This document shows, piece after piece, positions 17,942-26,091 of a stretch of DNA of 35,496 bases; the stretch's first letter is position 1; each line of letters opens with the position of its first letter. Where the stretch lies: contig CANQTO010000026.1 of NCBI GenBank assembly GCA_947626785.1, positions 1-35,496 on the forward strand, read 5' to 3'. A program made the translations under genes and the position numbers. A model generated the notes under the pieces. That model had not been told where the DNA came from and made no database searches. It saw only the letters and a list, made by a program, of their open reading frames with translations. This DNA is from an uncultured Oscillospiraceae bacterium. GTDB lineage: Bacteria; Bacillota; Clostridia; Oscillospirales; Oscillospiraceae.

Positions 17942-19048
17942 ATGCATGAGTTTTATAACAATGTTGTTCAAAAATATGCAGAACAGTACTATGGGGAAGC
18001 AGCTGCGCAAGCAGGAACAAACGGACCATACAATAAAAAAGAAACATTTGTGCGTACTACATCTCATTGGACGGTTACTTTTTCCGCTCTGTATGAGATG
18101 ACAAAGGAAACCCGATACCTAGATATTGTCAGGAGGTTTTCCCAGAGTCTAAAAAATGCTGTAGAACAGAGCCCCAATGGTGCTGTTGTCTGTATCCCTA
18201 AAGCGATAGAACCATTTTCCCGGACAAATGGATTGATAGGACTGGCCTGGCTAATCGAAGGTCTTGTTGCGGCCTTTGAAGTTTTATCCGACCAAACTCT
18301 TTTGGATGCAGCGGAAAAGGTTTTCTTTTCGCAGAAGTATGATTTCCACATGCATGTCTGGAAGATGATTGAACCGAATGGGAAAGAATTAGGTGTAGAT
18401 AAGCCGTTCAATCATGAATTGTGGTTTTGTATGGCTGCCGCAAAGCTTGTCCATCAGCGCAGCAATGAAGAGATTTGTCGGCAAATCGGGGATTACATGG
18501 CACATATGGAATCGCAGTTTACAATATATAGAACGGGGCTATTATCTCATAATGGGCTGAAAACTGGCGAATGGAAATGGGACTTGAAGGCACAACTGCG
18601 TAGGGTGTATTGTGCGATTACAAAAAAAGGTATTACCTCCAAAAGAAGCGATAGAATCGAATACGAAAGAGCATATCATCTATTTAGCCTATATGCTTTT
18701 GCTTGGCTGTATTTATTTTATCCGGAAGCCGAAGTTTTCCGCAGCAGAAAATTTGCTCTGCTGAAAAAATTTGGACTTGCAGAAAATAATTTTATTTATT
18801 TTCCAAATAAGAATAGCTATGCCTATGGTTATAATTCCCCTGCCTATGAGCTACCGCTTATTGAGTATGTTTTTGGAACGGGAAAAGATGAGCAATGTGC
18901 CGAGCGCCTGTTGAATCTGCATCAGAAATATAATATCACCCCGGATGGCAGTTCTTATACAGAAAATGTACCTGATGGAGTGACACTTGATGCAAGAGTT
19001 TATGAAATAATGCAGTATTATATGCTGAAGGAAAGCCATCATGAGTAA
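17942..19048 (+). CDS. Alpha/alpha-toroid protein resembling AglQ-type glycan cluster proteins
   Basis: A 368-aa soluble-looking protein with no signal peptide. Repeating helical pairs with Trp/His/Glu-rich positions (TSHWTVTFSALYEMTKETRYLD, GLIGLAWLIEGLVAAFEVL, FNHELWFCMAAA, and a C-terminal YTENVPDGVTLDARVYEIMQYY) suggest a six-hairpin alpha/alpha barrel as in glycoside hydrolases, lyases and epimerases. Proteins of this kind sit in archaeal and bacterial surface-glycan clusters. AGGAG at 17928-17932 is 9 nt from ATG 17942 and only 3 nt from ATG 17936, so the later start is chosen. It could trim, epimerise or otherwise modify the glycan; this is inference. Confidence 0.7.
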   Translation: MHEFYNNVVQKYAEQYYGEAAAQAGTNGPYNKKETFVRTTSHWTVTFSALYEMTKETRYLDIVRRFSQSLKNAVEQSPNGAVVCIPKAIEPFSRTNGLIGLAWLIEGLVAAFEVLSDQTLLDAAEKVFFSQKYDFHMHVWKMIEPNGKELGVDKPFNHELWFCMAAAKLVHQRSNEEICRQIGDYMAHMESQFTIYRTGLLSHNGLKTGEWKWDLKAQLRRVYCAITKKGITSKRSDRIEYERAYHLFSLYAFAWLYLFYPEAEVFRSRKFALLKKFGLAENNFIYFPNKNSYAYGYNSPAYELPLIEYVFGTGKDEQCAERLLNLHQKYNITPDGSSYTENVPDGVTLDARVYEIMQYYMLKESHHE

Positions 19049-20432
19049 AAGCGACGCTCTTGTAAAAAACACCTTTATGCTGTCAATCGGCAACATTTTT
19101 TCAAAAGGTATCCACTTTGTTTTAATAGTCTTTGTGAGTAGGTGGCTTTCAACAGAAGCGTATGGAACATTTGATGTAATAAGTACATATGTTACCTTAC
19201 TTCTCCCTGTTTTATCCTTGTCGACCGGGGAAGCAATGTTTCGTTTTTCTGTCACTGCAAAAGCAAAGGAGGAGAAGTCTGCTTATATTACGAACGGTTT
19301 TTTCCTGGTCATCTGCAATTTGACGATTTGTATGGTTGCGATTGGAATCCTAACCAGCATTGGTTTACTTTCAGCATCCCTGCTTCCAGTATTCTTATTT
19401 CTACTGATGGCACAACTCCTAAATTACTACTTGCAAGCGTTTCTTCGTGCCATAAAAATGTTAAAACTATACACGTTAAGCAATATAGCTTTTACAGTTA
19501 TAGTAGTTCTTTTGTCGGCAGTCCTTGTGCATTTATGTGGGTATGGCTTGGCCGGCTTGATTTGTGCTTATGCTGCAAGCTATATGGCAGCAAATATGTT
19601 GATCGTCTGCACGACTAAACTTTGGAACTACATTTCGACTGCAACCATTTCGAAAAATGTAATAAAACAAATGATTCGATATTCTCTTCCACTTGTGCCG
19701 AATGATGTTTCATGGTGGGTTTTGAATGTTTCGGACAGACAGATCATCCTTATGGCTCTCGGTGCAACATTCAACGGTATCTATGCTATCGCAAATAAGA
19801 TCCCTTCGCTATGTACTTCTGTCTTCGGCGTGTTTGGCGTTTCGTGGCAACAGAATATAGTGGAACAAATGGAACAAGGAGAATGGGGAAAATATGCCAA
19901 TCAAGTATATAATCAGATGACGGTTGTTTTACTTACTCTTTGTTCCGGTATATTAAGTGGCACCTTTATTTTTTACTCTTATATGTTTGATGCAAAATAC
20001 GCTTCAGGTATGGTATACACACCAATTTTGTTGACAGCCATTATTTTTTCCTCTGGCATGCAATTTTTCGGCGGGATACAAATCGCATTGAAAAAAACGG
20101 CGGAAAATGGGATAACAACAGTTGTTGGCGCAATTGTTAATCTGGCTATTGATCTTGCGCTGATTCGTTTCATCGGTTTGTATGCAGCAGCGGTGTCTAC
20201 TTTCGTAGCAAATCTGGTGGCGGCACTTTTGCGCCAGTATAGATTGAGAAAGATAGTGCGCTTTCGGATTGAAGCAAGAACATTTTGGTGTGTTGTGCTG
20301 TACGGATATTTTGTTATGAGTTTCTATTTGCTCAAAAACAATGTGATTCTTGAATGGATGAACCTTTTGCTTGCCGGAATTATATTTGCTGCGATAAATT
20401 ACCGGGCAGTTAGAGCTTTCCTTAAAAGGTAA
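19041..20432 (+). CDS. wzx: Wzx-type polysaccharide flippase
   Basis: A 463-aa MOP-superfamily transporter with about 12-14 membrane segments. The N-terminus (NTFMLSIGNIFSKGIHFVLIVFVSRWLSTEAYGTFDVIS) and the central SLPLVPNDVSWWVLNVSDRQIILMALGATFNGIYAIANKIP are diagnostic for the polysaccharide biosynthesis protein family. It flips the undecaprenyl-linked repeat unit to the outer face for the polymerase. ATG 19041 overlaps the preceding gene by 8 nt, with AAGGAAAG upstream. It is the last gene of the AT-rich cassette; the GC content jumps within a few bases after its stop. Confidence 0.93.
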   Translation: MSKSDALVKNTFMLSIGNIFSKGIHFVLIVFVSRWLSTEAYGTFDVISTYVTLLLPVLSLSTGEAMFRFSVTAKAKEEKSAYITNGFFLVICNLTICMVAIGILTSIGLLSASLLPVFLFLLMAQLLNYYLQAFLRAIKMLKLYTLSNIAFTVIVVLLSAVLVHLCGYGLAGLICAYAASYMAANMLIVCTTKLWNYISTATISKNVIKQMIRYSLPLVPNDVSWWVLNVSDRQIILMALGATFNGIYAIANKIPSLCTSVFGVFGVSWQQNIVEQMEQGEWGKYANQVYNQMTVVLLTLCSGILSGTFIFYSYMFDAKYASGMVYTPILLTAIIFSSGMQFFGGIQIALKKTAENGITTVVGAIVNLAIDLALIRFIGLYAAAVSTFVANLVAALLRQYRLRKIVRFRIEARTFWCVVLYGYFVMSFYLLKNNVILEWMNLLLAGIIFAAINYRAVRAFLKR

Positions 20433-20433
20433 A

Positions 20434-20589
20434 AAGAACAGCGCCCTGTATGCCCAATACAAGGCCCTGGCAGAGCAGGAGCAGAAGGTCCTCTTCGGCG
20501 GCCGCCTGGCGGAGTATAAGTATTACGATATGGACCAGGTGATCAAGGCGGCGCTGGAGGCCGGGAAACGAGAACTGGCAGCCATATAG
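20434..20589 (+). pseudogene. glf: C-terminal remnant of a second UDP-galactopyranose mutase gene
   Basis: The frame KNSALYAQYKALAEQEQKV, then LFGGRLAEYKYYDMDQVIKAAL, ending in TAG 20587-20589, matches the last 50 residues of the intact glf at 8603-9709, both in protein and over long stretches of DNA. Homology begins 2 nt after the wzx stop, so the breakpoint is sharp. The fragment is GC-rich, unlike the genes before it. There is no start codon or ribosome site, so it is not expressed as a mutase. It marks the right border of the AT-rich cassette. A palindrome ATATAGATCTATAT sits at its end (20584-20597). Confidence 0.88.
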
Positions 20590-20630
20590 ATCTATATAGT
20601 AACGCGAAACACAGAGGAGGAAAACGGAGA

Positions 20631-21767
20631 ATGCGGCGAGAGAGATTCAGAAATACCATGCTGACAGTGCTGATCCTGGTGCTGGCGGTGGGGCTGGTGG
20701 TCCTGATGCTGTACGTGAAGGCACGGGAGGACGCACGGGAGGAGGCCTTGAAGGAGCTCAGCACCCAGATGCAGGCCCAGCGGGGCGAGGAGGGGCTCTC
20801 GGAAGAGCTTCAGTCCCCGGCACGGAGCGCGGAGAGGATGGCCAGCGACTCCTTCTACCAGAAGCTGGCCGACGGCTTTGACGTCAACATCCTGATCGTG
20901 GGCGACTCCATCGGCACCGGGACCGGAGCGGCTATGGCTAACCTGAACTGGATCTCCCAACTTCAGGTGGAGCTGATGCGGCAGTACAAGGTCAACGTGG
21001 AGGTCAACAATCTCTCTATGGCCGGCGGCAACACCAGCTACGCCGGCTATGCCCGGGTCATGTCTCTGGACGACGGGGTAAACTACGACCTGGCCATTCT
21101 CTGCTATGGGCAGCCGGACCCGGTGGAGGGCTTCTCCCTGAGCTATGAGGCCCTGATCCGGGCGGTCATGAGCAAGTACCCTGGCTGTGCGCTGCTGTCC
21201 ATCCTGGAGAGCTCCCAGCAGGGGAACGACGAGAAGATCCAGGCCATCCGGACCCTGGCCTATACCTACGGCTACCCGACGGTAGACACCATCACCCCCT
21301 TCGCGGCGAACTACGCCGGCCTGACCTCGGACGGGGTCCACCCCAACGATGAGGGACAGCGGATCTACTGCGACGAGCTCCTCCGGGTCATCGCGGAGAA
21401 CGTCCAGGCCAACAAGGGGAAGGAGGAGAAGACGGTGTCTCCGGTCAACCCTGGCGTCACGGCCTTTGCCAACTTCCGGTACATAGCGGCCAGCGAATTC
21501 CAGCGTCTGGACGATCTGAGCTACAGCGTCCCGGTAAACGCCTCCGGCTGCCTGGGGCTGGACTATGACCCGGGCCGCAGCGACTACAAGAACGTGGATA
21601 TCTACGCGGACGAGGTATATATCGCGTCGCTGGACAGTGAGGGCTGGCAGCGGCAGATCGTGAAGGCGACAGACAACTGCCAGGTGATGGCTGTGCTGCG
21701 GATCGTGTTCCGGACGAAGGAGGCGGCGGACGGCTTCTTTGGCGTCTGCTTCAGCAGCGCGGCGTGA
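20631..21767 (+). CDS. Membrane-anchored SGNH/GDSL hydrolase
   Basis: A 378-aa protein with one N-terminal membrane helix (about residues 10-29) and an extracellular SGNH domain. The nucleophile is Ser93 in IVGDSIGTG; block II to III residues are in NLSMAGGNTS; the Asp/His pair is D234 and H237 in SDGVHPND. Such enzymes remove or transfer O-acyl groups on glycans, so it probably edits acetylation of the surface polysaccharide. The ATG has AGGAGG 10 nt upstream. GC-rich codon use matches the host. The C-terminal 110 residues form an additional domain of unknown function. Confidence 0.82.
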   Translation: MRRERFRNTMLTVLILVLAVGLVVLMLYVKAREDAREEALKELSTQMQAQRGEEGLSEELQSPARSAERMASDSFYQKLADGFDVNILIVGDSIGTGTGAAMANLNWISQLQVELMRQYKVNVEVNNLSMAGGNTSYAGYARVMSLDDGVNYDLAILCYGQPDPVEGFSLSYEALIRAVMSKYPGCALLSILESSQQGNDEKIQAIRTLAYTYGYPTVDTITPFAANYAGLTSDGVHPNDEGQRIYCDELLRVIAENVQANKGKEEKTVSPVNPGVTAFANFRYIAASEFQRLDDLSYSVPVNASGCLGLDYDPGRSDYKNVDIYADEVYIASLDSEGWQRQIVKATDNCQVMAVLRIVFRTKEAADGFFGVCFSSAA

Positions 21768-22234
21768 AAACACGGCCGGAAAAGCGCCGAACGGCCATTT
21801 TATGGGCAGCCTCCGTACTGTGGATGGGCCTGTGCCTGTTTCTGTCCTGGCAGCCGGGGGAGGAGACGGCCGCCTTGAGCGGGGAGATCGCCCAGGCAGT
21901 GCACCGGATGATCCGGCTGTTTGGCTTTGAAGTTGACATAACTATTATCCATGCCGTGCTGAGGAAGCTGGCGCACCCGGCGGTGTTCTTCGTGGCGGGT
22001 GTGCTGCTGTTCTGCTCGACAGCGAGAAGCCTGCCCCGTGGCCCATGCAGGGCCGCCCTGGCCTGCGCTGTCGCGGCGCTCGCTGTCTCTCTGCTGGCGG
22101 TAGTCGCCGAGGTGGGGAAGCTCTGGATACCGGGGCGGCACTTGCAGTGGGACGAGACGCTGTTGGATGTCCTGGGTGCTGCCTGCGGCTCTGCTGCTGC
22201 CTGGACGGCGAGCTGGCTGAGAAAAGAGTTCTGA
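21764..22234 (+). CDS. VanZ-like membrane protein
   Basis: A 156-aa protein with four hydrophobic segments. The VanZ family marks are present: LSWQPGEE after TM1, RKLAHPAVFFVAGVLL in TM2, and EVGKLWIPGRHLQWDETLLDVLGAACG linking TM3 and TM4. VanZ proteins lower teicoplanin susceptibility in some enterococci, but most homologues have no defined role. GTG 21764 overlaps the hydrolase stop (GTGA), so the two are translationally coupled at the end of the polysaccharide operon. Confidence 0.85.
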   Translation: MKTRPEKRRTAILWAASVLWMGLCLFLSWQPGEETAALSGEIAQAVHRMIRLFGFEVDITIIHAVLRKLAHPAVFFVAGVLLFCSTARSLPRGPCRAALACAVAALAVSLLAVVAEVGKLWIPGRHLQWDETLLDVLGAACGSAAAWTASWLRKEF

Positions 22235-22242
22235 AATGATAT

Positions 22243-22289
22243 GATGGTGAAAGGTGCAGCGAGGCCGGCCTCGCTGCACCTTCACCATC
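22243..22289 (+). terminator. 47-bp near-perfect palindrome after the VanZ-like gene, likely operon terminator
   Basis: The arms 22243-22266 and 22267-22289 pair over 23 bp with one bulged A and a GGCCGGCC centre. AATTTTTG follows, giving a short T-run. It lies 8 nt after the stop at 22234, the right place to end the polysaccharide transcript. The arm is unusually long for a terminator. Confidence 0.6.
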
Positions 22290-22610
22290 AATTTTTGGGT
22301 GGAAAGAGAACTGCAAGAAGAGAGAAAATGCTGTGTCATCCTGGGCCCGCCTGTGACTTTCCCCTGGGGATGGCGAGGAGGAACCGGCTTTTGGCCCTAC
22401 GCAGAGCTGCTGAAGCAAAAAGTCATCCAGCCAGGATACACTTTTCCTTGACAAAAATGGCATATTTTCGGAGAAAGATATTGCTGAAGCAGAATCTGTC
22501 GGTTATCCGGCTCTGGTTGAAGCGTGTAAGAGCGTTTTTGAACACTGCCAGCTTCAAGGAAAGCATAATTCGGAGGCCAAGCATCCCGAACGAAAAGCCC
22601 GGCTTCCCGA
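22290..22610. other. Gene-free stretch with a degenerate coding remnant
   Basis: No intact gene is convincing here. On the + strand an open frame without a start codon (22414-22716) reads like protein in its middle part: DKNGIFSEKDIAEAES, then YPALVEACKSVFEHC, then HNSEAKHPERKARLPDHS. Its distal end runs into the antisense XRE gene. The preceding 100 bp read sensibly in another frame (CCVILGPPVTFPWGWRGGTG). This looks like a frameshifted, truncated gene that I do not recognise. Confidence 0.35.
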
Positions 22611-22838
22611 TCATTCTGTTGTGACGAGAATGTCCTCCACGGTCACTCCAAAGAACCTCGCAAGGGCCAGCAGGTTATCTGTGCTGGGCAGGTACTCGCC
22701 CCGCTGCCAGCAGTAAACCGCCTGTGGCCTGGCGAGCCCTAAATATGTCTGGAGGGCCTTAACGGAGATCCCCTTCTCTATCCGAAGCTCAGCGATCCGG
22801 GCGCCTGTGGCCTTCATGTCGATAGCCGGGTACTTCAT
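22611..22838 (-). CDS. Small XRE-family HTH protein
   Basis: A 75-aa single-domain DNA-binding protein: ARIAELRIEKGISVKALQTYLGLARPQAVYCWQRGEYLPSTDNLLALARFFGVTVEDI is a complete five-helix Cro/C1 HTH. Its ATG overlaps the stop of the preceding gene (22835-22838), so it is the last gene of the - strand cluster. It probably regulates element or host genes; the target is unknown. Confidence 0.82.
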   Translation of the reverse strand: MKYPAIDMKATGARIAELRIEKGISVKALQTYLGLARPQAVYCWQRGEYLPSTDNLLALARFFGVTVEDILVTTE

Positions 22839-23212
22839 GCCACAGACCTGCGCTGTATTTTCAGGTTGAAGACGCTGTACAGGACGTATTGATAGTTCAT
22901 ATCCTCATCCTTGTAACGCTTCATTTCCCCGCCAGATATCACCAGCCATTTTCGTTCCTTACCCAGATATTTGCCCTCAGCGTCAAAGCGCTTGGTGACC
23001 TGCTCATAGATCCCGTCGTCCAGGATGTAGACGTACAGGTCAAAGCCTTTGCACCGGGAGCGATAGGCGTCCTGAAAGCTGCGCCGCAGCACATAGTTGG
23101 GGTCCGGCCCGGTGATCTGGGCCACATAGCTCTTCTGCTTCTGCCCGGCTCGATCATAGACACGGAAACGGTACAGGCAGCTTGCGTCATCCAGCTTAAC
23201 GATGCTCTTCAT
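22835..23212 (-). CDS. Hypothetical protein in the recombinase-associated cluster
   Basis: A 125-aa protein I do not recognise. It is mixed alpha/beta with several aromatic strands (SCLYRFRVYDRAGQKQKSYV, GFDLYVYILDDGIYEQV, YQYVLYSVFNL). No signal peptide or membrane segment. ATG 23212 shares its A with the upstream stop (TGATG), which favours it over GTG 23221. The tight packing on both sides shows it is co-translated with two HTH regulators. Confidence 0.65.
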   Translation of the reverse strand: MKSIVKLDDASCLYRFRVYDRAGQKQKSYVAQITGPDPNYVLRRSFQDAYRSRCKGFDLYVYILDDGIYEQVTKRFDAEGKYLGKERKWLVISGGEMKRYKDEDMNYQYVLYSVFNLKIQRRSVA

Positions 23213-23673
23213 CAGGCGCACCGCCCTTCCAAGACAGCGTAACGCTGTTCAAACTCTTCAAGACTGATCCCCTCATACTGTGCCAGCAGCTCCAATGCCT
23301 TGCGGTTAGGAAGATCAGCTGCACAGATCATTTGGGCTCTCTGGCGAGAGAGTCCACCCATACGGACTCCAAGCTGCTGAAAAGTCAAGTTCTCATAACG
23401 CCGATAGGCCTCGAGGCAGTTGTTGATGTTTTTGGACTTTCGCTTAGCGGTGGGATGATCGCAGTCCTGAAGCGTCTCGTCGTCGTAGTCGATCAGCAGA
23501 TCGTCCAGAGTCACGCTGAGAGCAGAGGCTATCCGGACATAGATATCCAGAGAGGTGGTCGGTTCGATCTTCTTCTCCAGTTTGGATATAGTGCTGATAT
23601 TCACGCCTGATGCGCGATCCAGATCCGAAAGGGTCATCCGATTCTTGCAGCGAAAATATTTGATGCCATTCAT
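23212..23673 (-). CDS. XRE-family transcriptional regulator
   Basis: A 153-aa protein. Residues about 5-60 form an XRE HTH (MTLSDLDRASGVNISTISKLEKKIEPTTSLDIYVRIASALSVTLDDLL). The C-terminal half (LTFQQLGVRMGGLSRQRAQMICAADLPNRKALELLAQYEGISLEEF) looks like a second helical, HTH-like unit. ATG 23673 is chosen over a longer frame because AAAGGAG lies about 10 nt upstream; the start is 2 nt past the stop of the DUF3883 gene. Likely a controller of this cluster. Confidence 0.78.
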   Translation of the reverse strand: MNGIKYFRCKNRMTLSDLDRASGVNISTISKLEKKIEPTTSLDIYVRIASALSVTLDDLLIDYDDETLQDCDHPTAKRKSKNINNCLEAYRRYENLTFQQLGVRMGGLSRQRAQMICAADLPNRKALELLAQYEGISLEEFEQRYAVLEGRCA

Positions 23674-23675
23674 AA

Positions 23676-24386
23676 TTAAGCATTCTCCTTTGTATTTGTA
23701 ATAAAGTAGGTATCCGTGGTGAAGCAAAACTTTGAAATCTCGTCGGCAGTGTATGCCTTGACCTTTGGCCCGCCAGAGCTGTCAACCTGATACACACGGT
23801 GCAGTTCATAGAGGTAGCGGTTTTCCAGGCAGAACTTCATGAATTCCACCTCGCGTGCGCTCATATAAAAGCCGTCCTCACATTTTCCGGTGGTAGACTT
23901 TACTTCAATGAAGCGCAGTTTCCCGTCAACGGTGAACGAGAGAATGTCGAATCCGGCATCCAGGTCATCGGCGTAACGAGCATTGACGCCTTCGGCATAG
24001 GGGGTCCCCGCAAGGGCCTGCTGTTCCCTCTGGGCAACGAACTCTTCTCCCAGGAGACCGATGCGGTCCTTCTGCTCCTGATGGCGGCGGATGCTGGCCT
24101 TGACTTTCTCGTTGACCGCCGGCTTAAGCTTGAGCGAGGTAAGTGATGCAATGGCCTCGGCAAAACTATTGCTGACGATCACAGAGATGCGAATTCCGAA
24201 GTAGGAGGCCAGGAGGACCGCTTTGCGGAGCTGAAGATCAAGCTGCCCTCGCTCCAGGCGGCACACATCCATGGGAGAAAGGCCGCTGGCCAGAGCAAGC
24301 TCCTTTTGAGATAAGCCACGGTATAGCCGCAGAAAGCGGACAACGCTGTTAACGGACTTGGCGGTAAACTCGTTCCTTTTAGCCAT
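23676..24386 (-). CDS. XRE HTH fused to a DUF3883-type nuclease-fold domain
   Basis: A 236-aa two-domain protein. Residues about 15-70 are an XRE HTH (LSQKELALASGLSPMDVCRLERGQ). Residues about 108-225 match the NOV C-terminal/DUF3883 domain: GLLGEEFV, DDLDAGFDIL (Asp147), RFIEVKST (Glu161, Lys163) and FYMSAREVEF. The E..D..ExK arrangement is that of PD-(D/E)XK nucleases. DUF3883 domains occur in defence and restriction-like proteins. ATG 24386 has AGGAGG upstream. Fusion to a DNA-binding HTH suggests sequence-targeted action or autoregulation, but activity is untested. Confidence 0.8.
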   Translation of the reverse strand: MAKRNEFTAKSVNSVVRFLRLYRGLSQKELALASGLSPMDVCRLERGQLDLQLRKAVLLASYFGIRISVIVSNSFAEAIASLTSLKLKPAVNEKVKASIRRHQEQKDRIGLLGEEFVAQREQQALAGTPYAEGVNARYADDLDAGFDILSFTVDGKLRFIEVKSTTGKCEDGFYMSAREVEFMKFCLENRYLYELHRVYQVDSSGGPKVKAYTADEISKFCFTTDTYFITNTKENA

Positions 24387-24459
24387 GGGACACCTCCTGG
24401 GCCACGTCGTGACCCAATGTGCCGGGGAAAAGAACGGCGATGCTTATGAACATTTTCAT
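24379..24459 (-). CDS. Possible 26-aa leader peptide before the DUF3883 gene
   Basis: An ATG at 24459 with AGAAGG about 9 nt upstream opens a 26-codon frame (MKMFISIAVLFPGTLGHDVA...) whose TAA overlaps the start of the HTH-DUF3883 gene. It is hydrophobic at the start. It may couple translation between the recombinase gene and the next gene, or be chance. Confidence 0.3.
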   Translation of the reverse strand: MKMFISIAVLFPGTLGHDVAQEVSHG

Positions 24460-24507
24460 AGATAATTACCTTCTTTCTTTAGTACAAAAATGGCTGCTTA
24501 TTGGCAA

Positions 24508-26085
24508 TTAAGGAAGTTTTTGCCCGGATTCCAAAATAGGTCTGAGCTCCTCTGAAAAAAGATAGGTGATTTCCAAATGCTTGTCTTCATAGATCCGAAC
24601 CTCTTTTACAGCCTGTGCGAGAGTACTGCGATCCAGATGGTCAAGTTTCCCGAAAGTGAGCAGTTTGGCTACCCAAGGATTTTCCAGAATAGATTTAGCG
24701 GGTTCTTTTTCTGAAAGCTGCTGAAGCTGCCTGGAGAGCGTCTCCTCCTGCTGGTCGTAGTCTGCTTTATACCGGATATATTCCTCACGGCTTAGAAGCT
24801 GATCCTTGTAATCCTCATAGCAGCTTTGCTTCAGCCGCTTGATCCGCTCGATCGCCCCGCGCAAACGCTGGATCTCCCGTTCGCCAAATGCGAGTTCCGG
24901 AGACCCCTCCTGACTCGCCTCTACGATTTGGCGCAGATTGCCGACGGTTGCGATGATCCGGTTCAGGTCAGAGAGAATAATGGCTTCAAGTTCATCCTGA
25001 CGGATATAATGGCTGCTGCAAACATTTGCCCCGTACCGGTGATAAGAGCCGCAGGAATAAGTGACCCTTCCGTTCCAGGTGGTTTTCGTCATGGCACGTC
25101 CACAGTCGCCGCATTTGAGAAATCCTGCAAACAGGCCAATGTTTCCTTCAAAGTCGATTTCCCGAGCGTTCTTATTTAGCTGCGCCTGGACCGTATCCCA
25201 AAGCTCCTGGGATATAATGGCGGGATGTGTGTCGGGGACAACGATCCAGTCGCTCTTGTCAGCCTTCACCGCTTTCCCGTGCATGGATTTACGAACGCTG
25301 CGGGACTGCACCATGCGGCCCAGATACATCTCGTTTTGTAACATGCGGTGTATGGTCGCATAGGTCCAATAGTTTGTGGCCTGGAGTTGGTTGCAGTTTC
25401 GGTACTTCATTCCCATAAGCCTCTTGTAGTCGCTGGGGCAGGGGACGGCCTCTTCATTCAGAAGCTTTGCGATGCGGACTTGTCCGATCCCAGAGGCGGC
25501 CAACTCAAAAATACGTTTGACAGTCTGGGCCGCCACCGGGTCGATAATGAGCCGATTGTGGTTATCGGGATCTTTCAGGTATCCATAAGAGGCAAATGCT
25601 CCCACGAATTCTCCACGGCGCTGTTTTGCTTTGAAAGAGCTTTTGACCTTGTCAGAAATATCTTTAGCGTACTGGGAATTCATGACATTCTTAAACGGGA
25701 GGATCATGTCATATTGCCCTCTTGCGCTGTCCACGTTGTCATTGACGGCAACGAATCGGACACCGTGAGCCGGGAAATATCGCTCCAGATAGTATCCGGC
25801 ATCTATGTAGTTTCGACCAAAGCGGGAGAGATCCTTGACGATCACACAGTTGATTTTGCCTTCTTCAATATCATGGAGCATACGCTGAAAGGCCGGGCGT
25901 TCAAAATTGGTGCCTGTGTAGCCATCGTCTGCATAATGATCGACGATGGAGAACTCTGGGTTCCTGGCGCAGAAGTCTTCAATAATATGGAGCTGGTTCA
26001 GAATACTGTCGCTCTCGACCTTGTCGCCATCTTCACGGGATAGCCGTTGATAGCAGGCGGCTCTGAAATTCTGTGAAGTAGGCAT
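24508..26085 (-). CDS. Large serine recombinase
   Basis: A 525-aa site-specific recombinase of the TnpX/TndX/phage-integrase serine class. Domains: resolvase catalytic domain (about 8-155; YQRLSREDGD with catalytic Ser16, and KDLSRFGRNYIDAG), recombinase DNA-binding domain (about 180-300), zinc ribbon CGDCGRAM...YSCGSYHRYGANVC, an arginine-rich coiled coil (about 395-465) and a DUF4368-like end (VKEVRIYEDKHLEITYLF). It would integrate and excise the surrounding element through a DNA circle. Full length, no lesion. Its gene is followed by the regulators and preceded by a 44-aa gene. Confidence 0.93.
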   Translation of the reverse strand: MPTSQNFRAACYQRLSREDGDKVESDSILNQLHIIEDFCARNPEFSIVDHYADDGYTGTNFERPAFQRMLHDIEEGKINCVIVKDLSRFGRNYIDAGYYLERYFPAHGVRFVAVNDNVDSARGQYDMILPFKNVMNSQYAKDISDKVKSSFKAKQRRGEFVGAFASYGYLKDPDNHNRLIIDPVAAQTVKRIFELAASGIGQVRIAKLLNEEAVPCPSDYKRLMGMKYRNCNQLQATNYWTYATIHRMLQNEMYLGRMVQSRSVRKSMHGKAVKADKSDWIVVPDTHPAIISQELWDTVQAQLNKNAREIDFEGNIGLFAGFLKCGDCGRAMTKTTWNGRVTYSCGSYHRYGANVCSSHYIRQDELEAIILSDLNRIIATVGNLRQIVEASQEGSPELAFGEREIQRLRGAIERIKRLKQSCYEDYKDQLLSREEYIRYKADYDQQEETLSRQLQQLSEKEPAKSILENPWVAKLLTFGKLDHLDRSTLAQAVKEVRIYEDKHLEITYLFSEELRPILESGQKLP

Positions 26086-26091
26086 GCTGCT

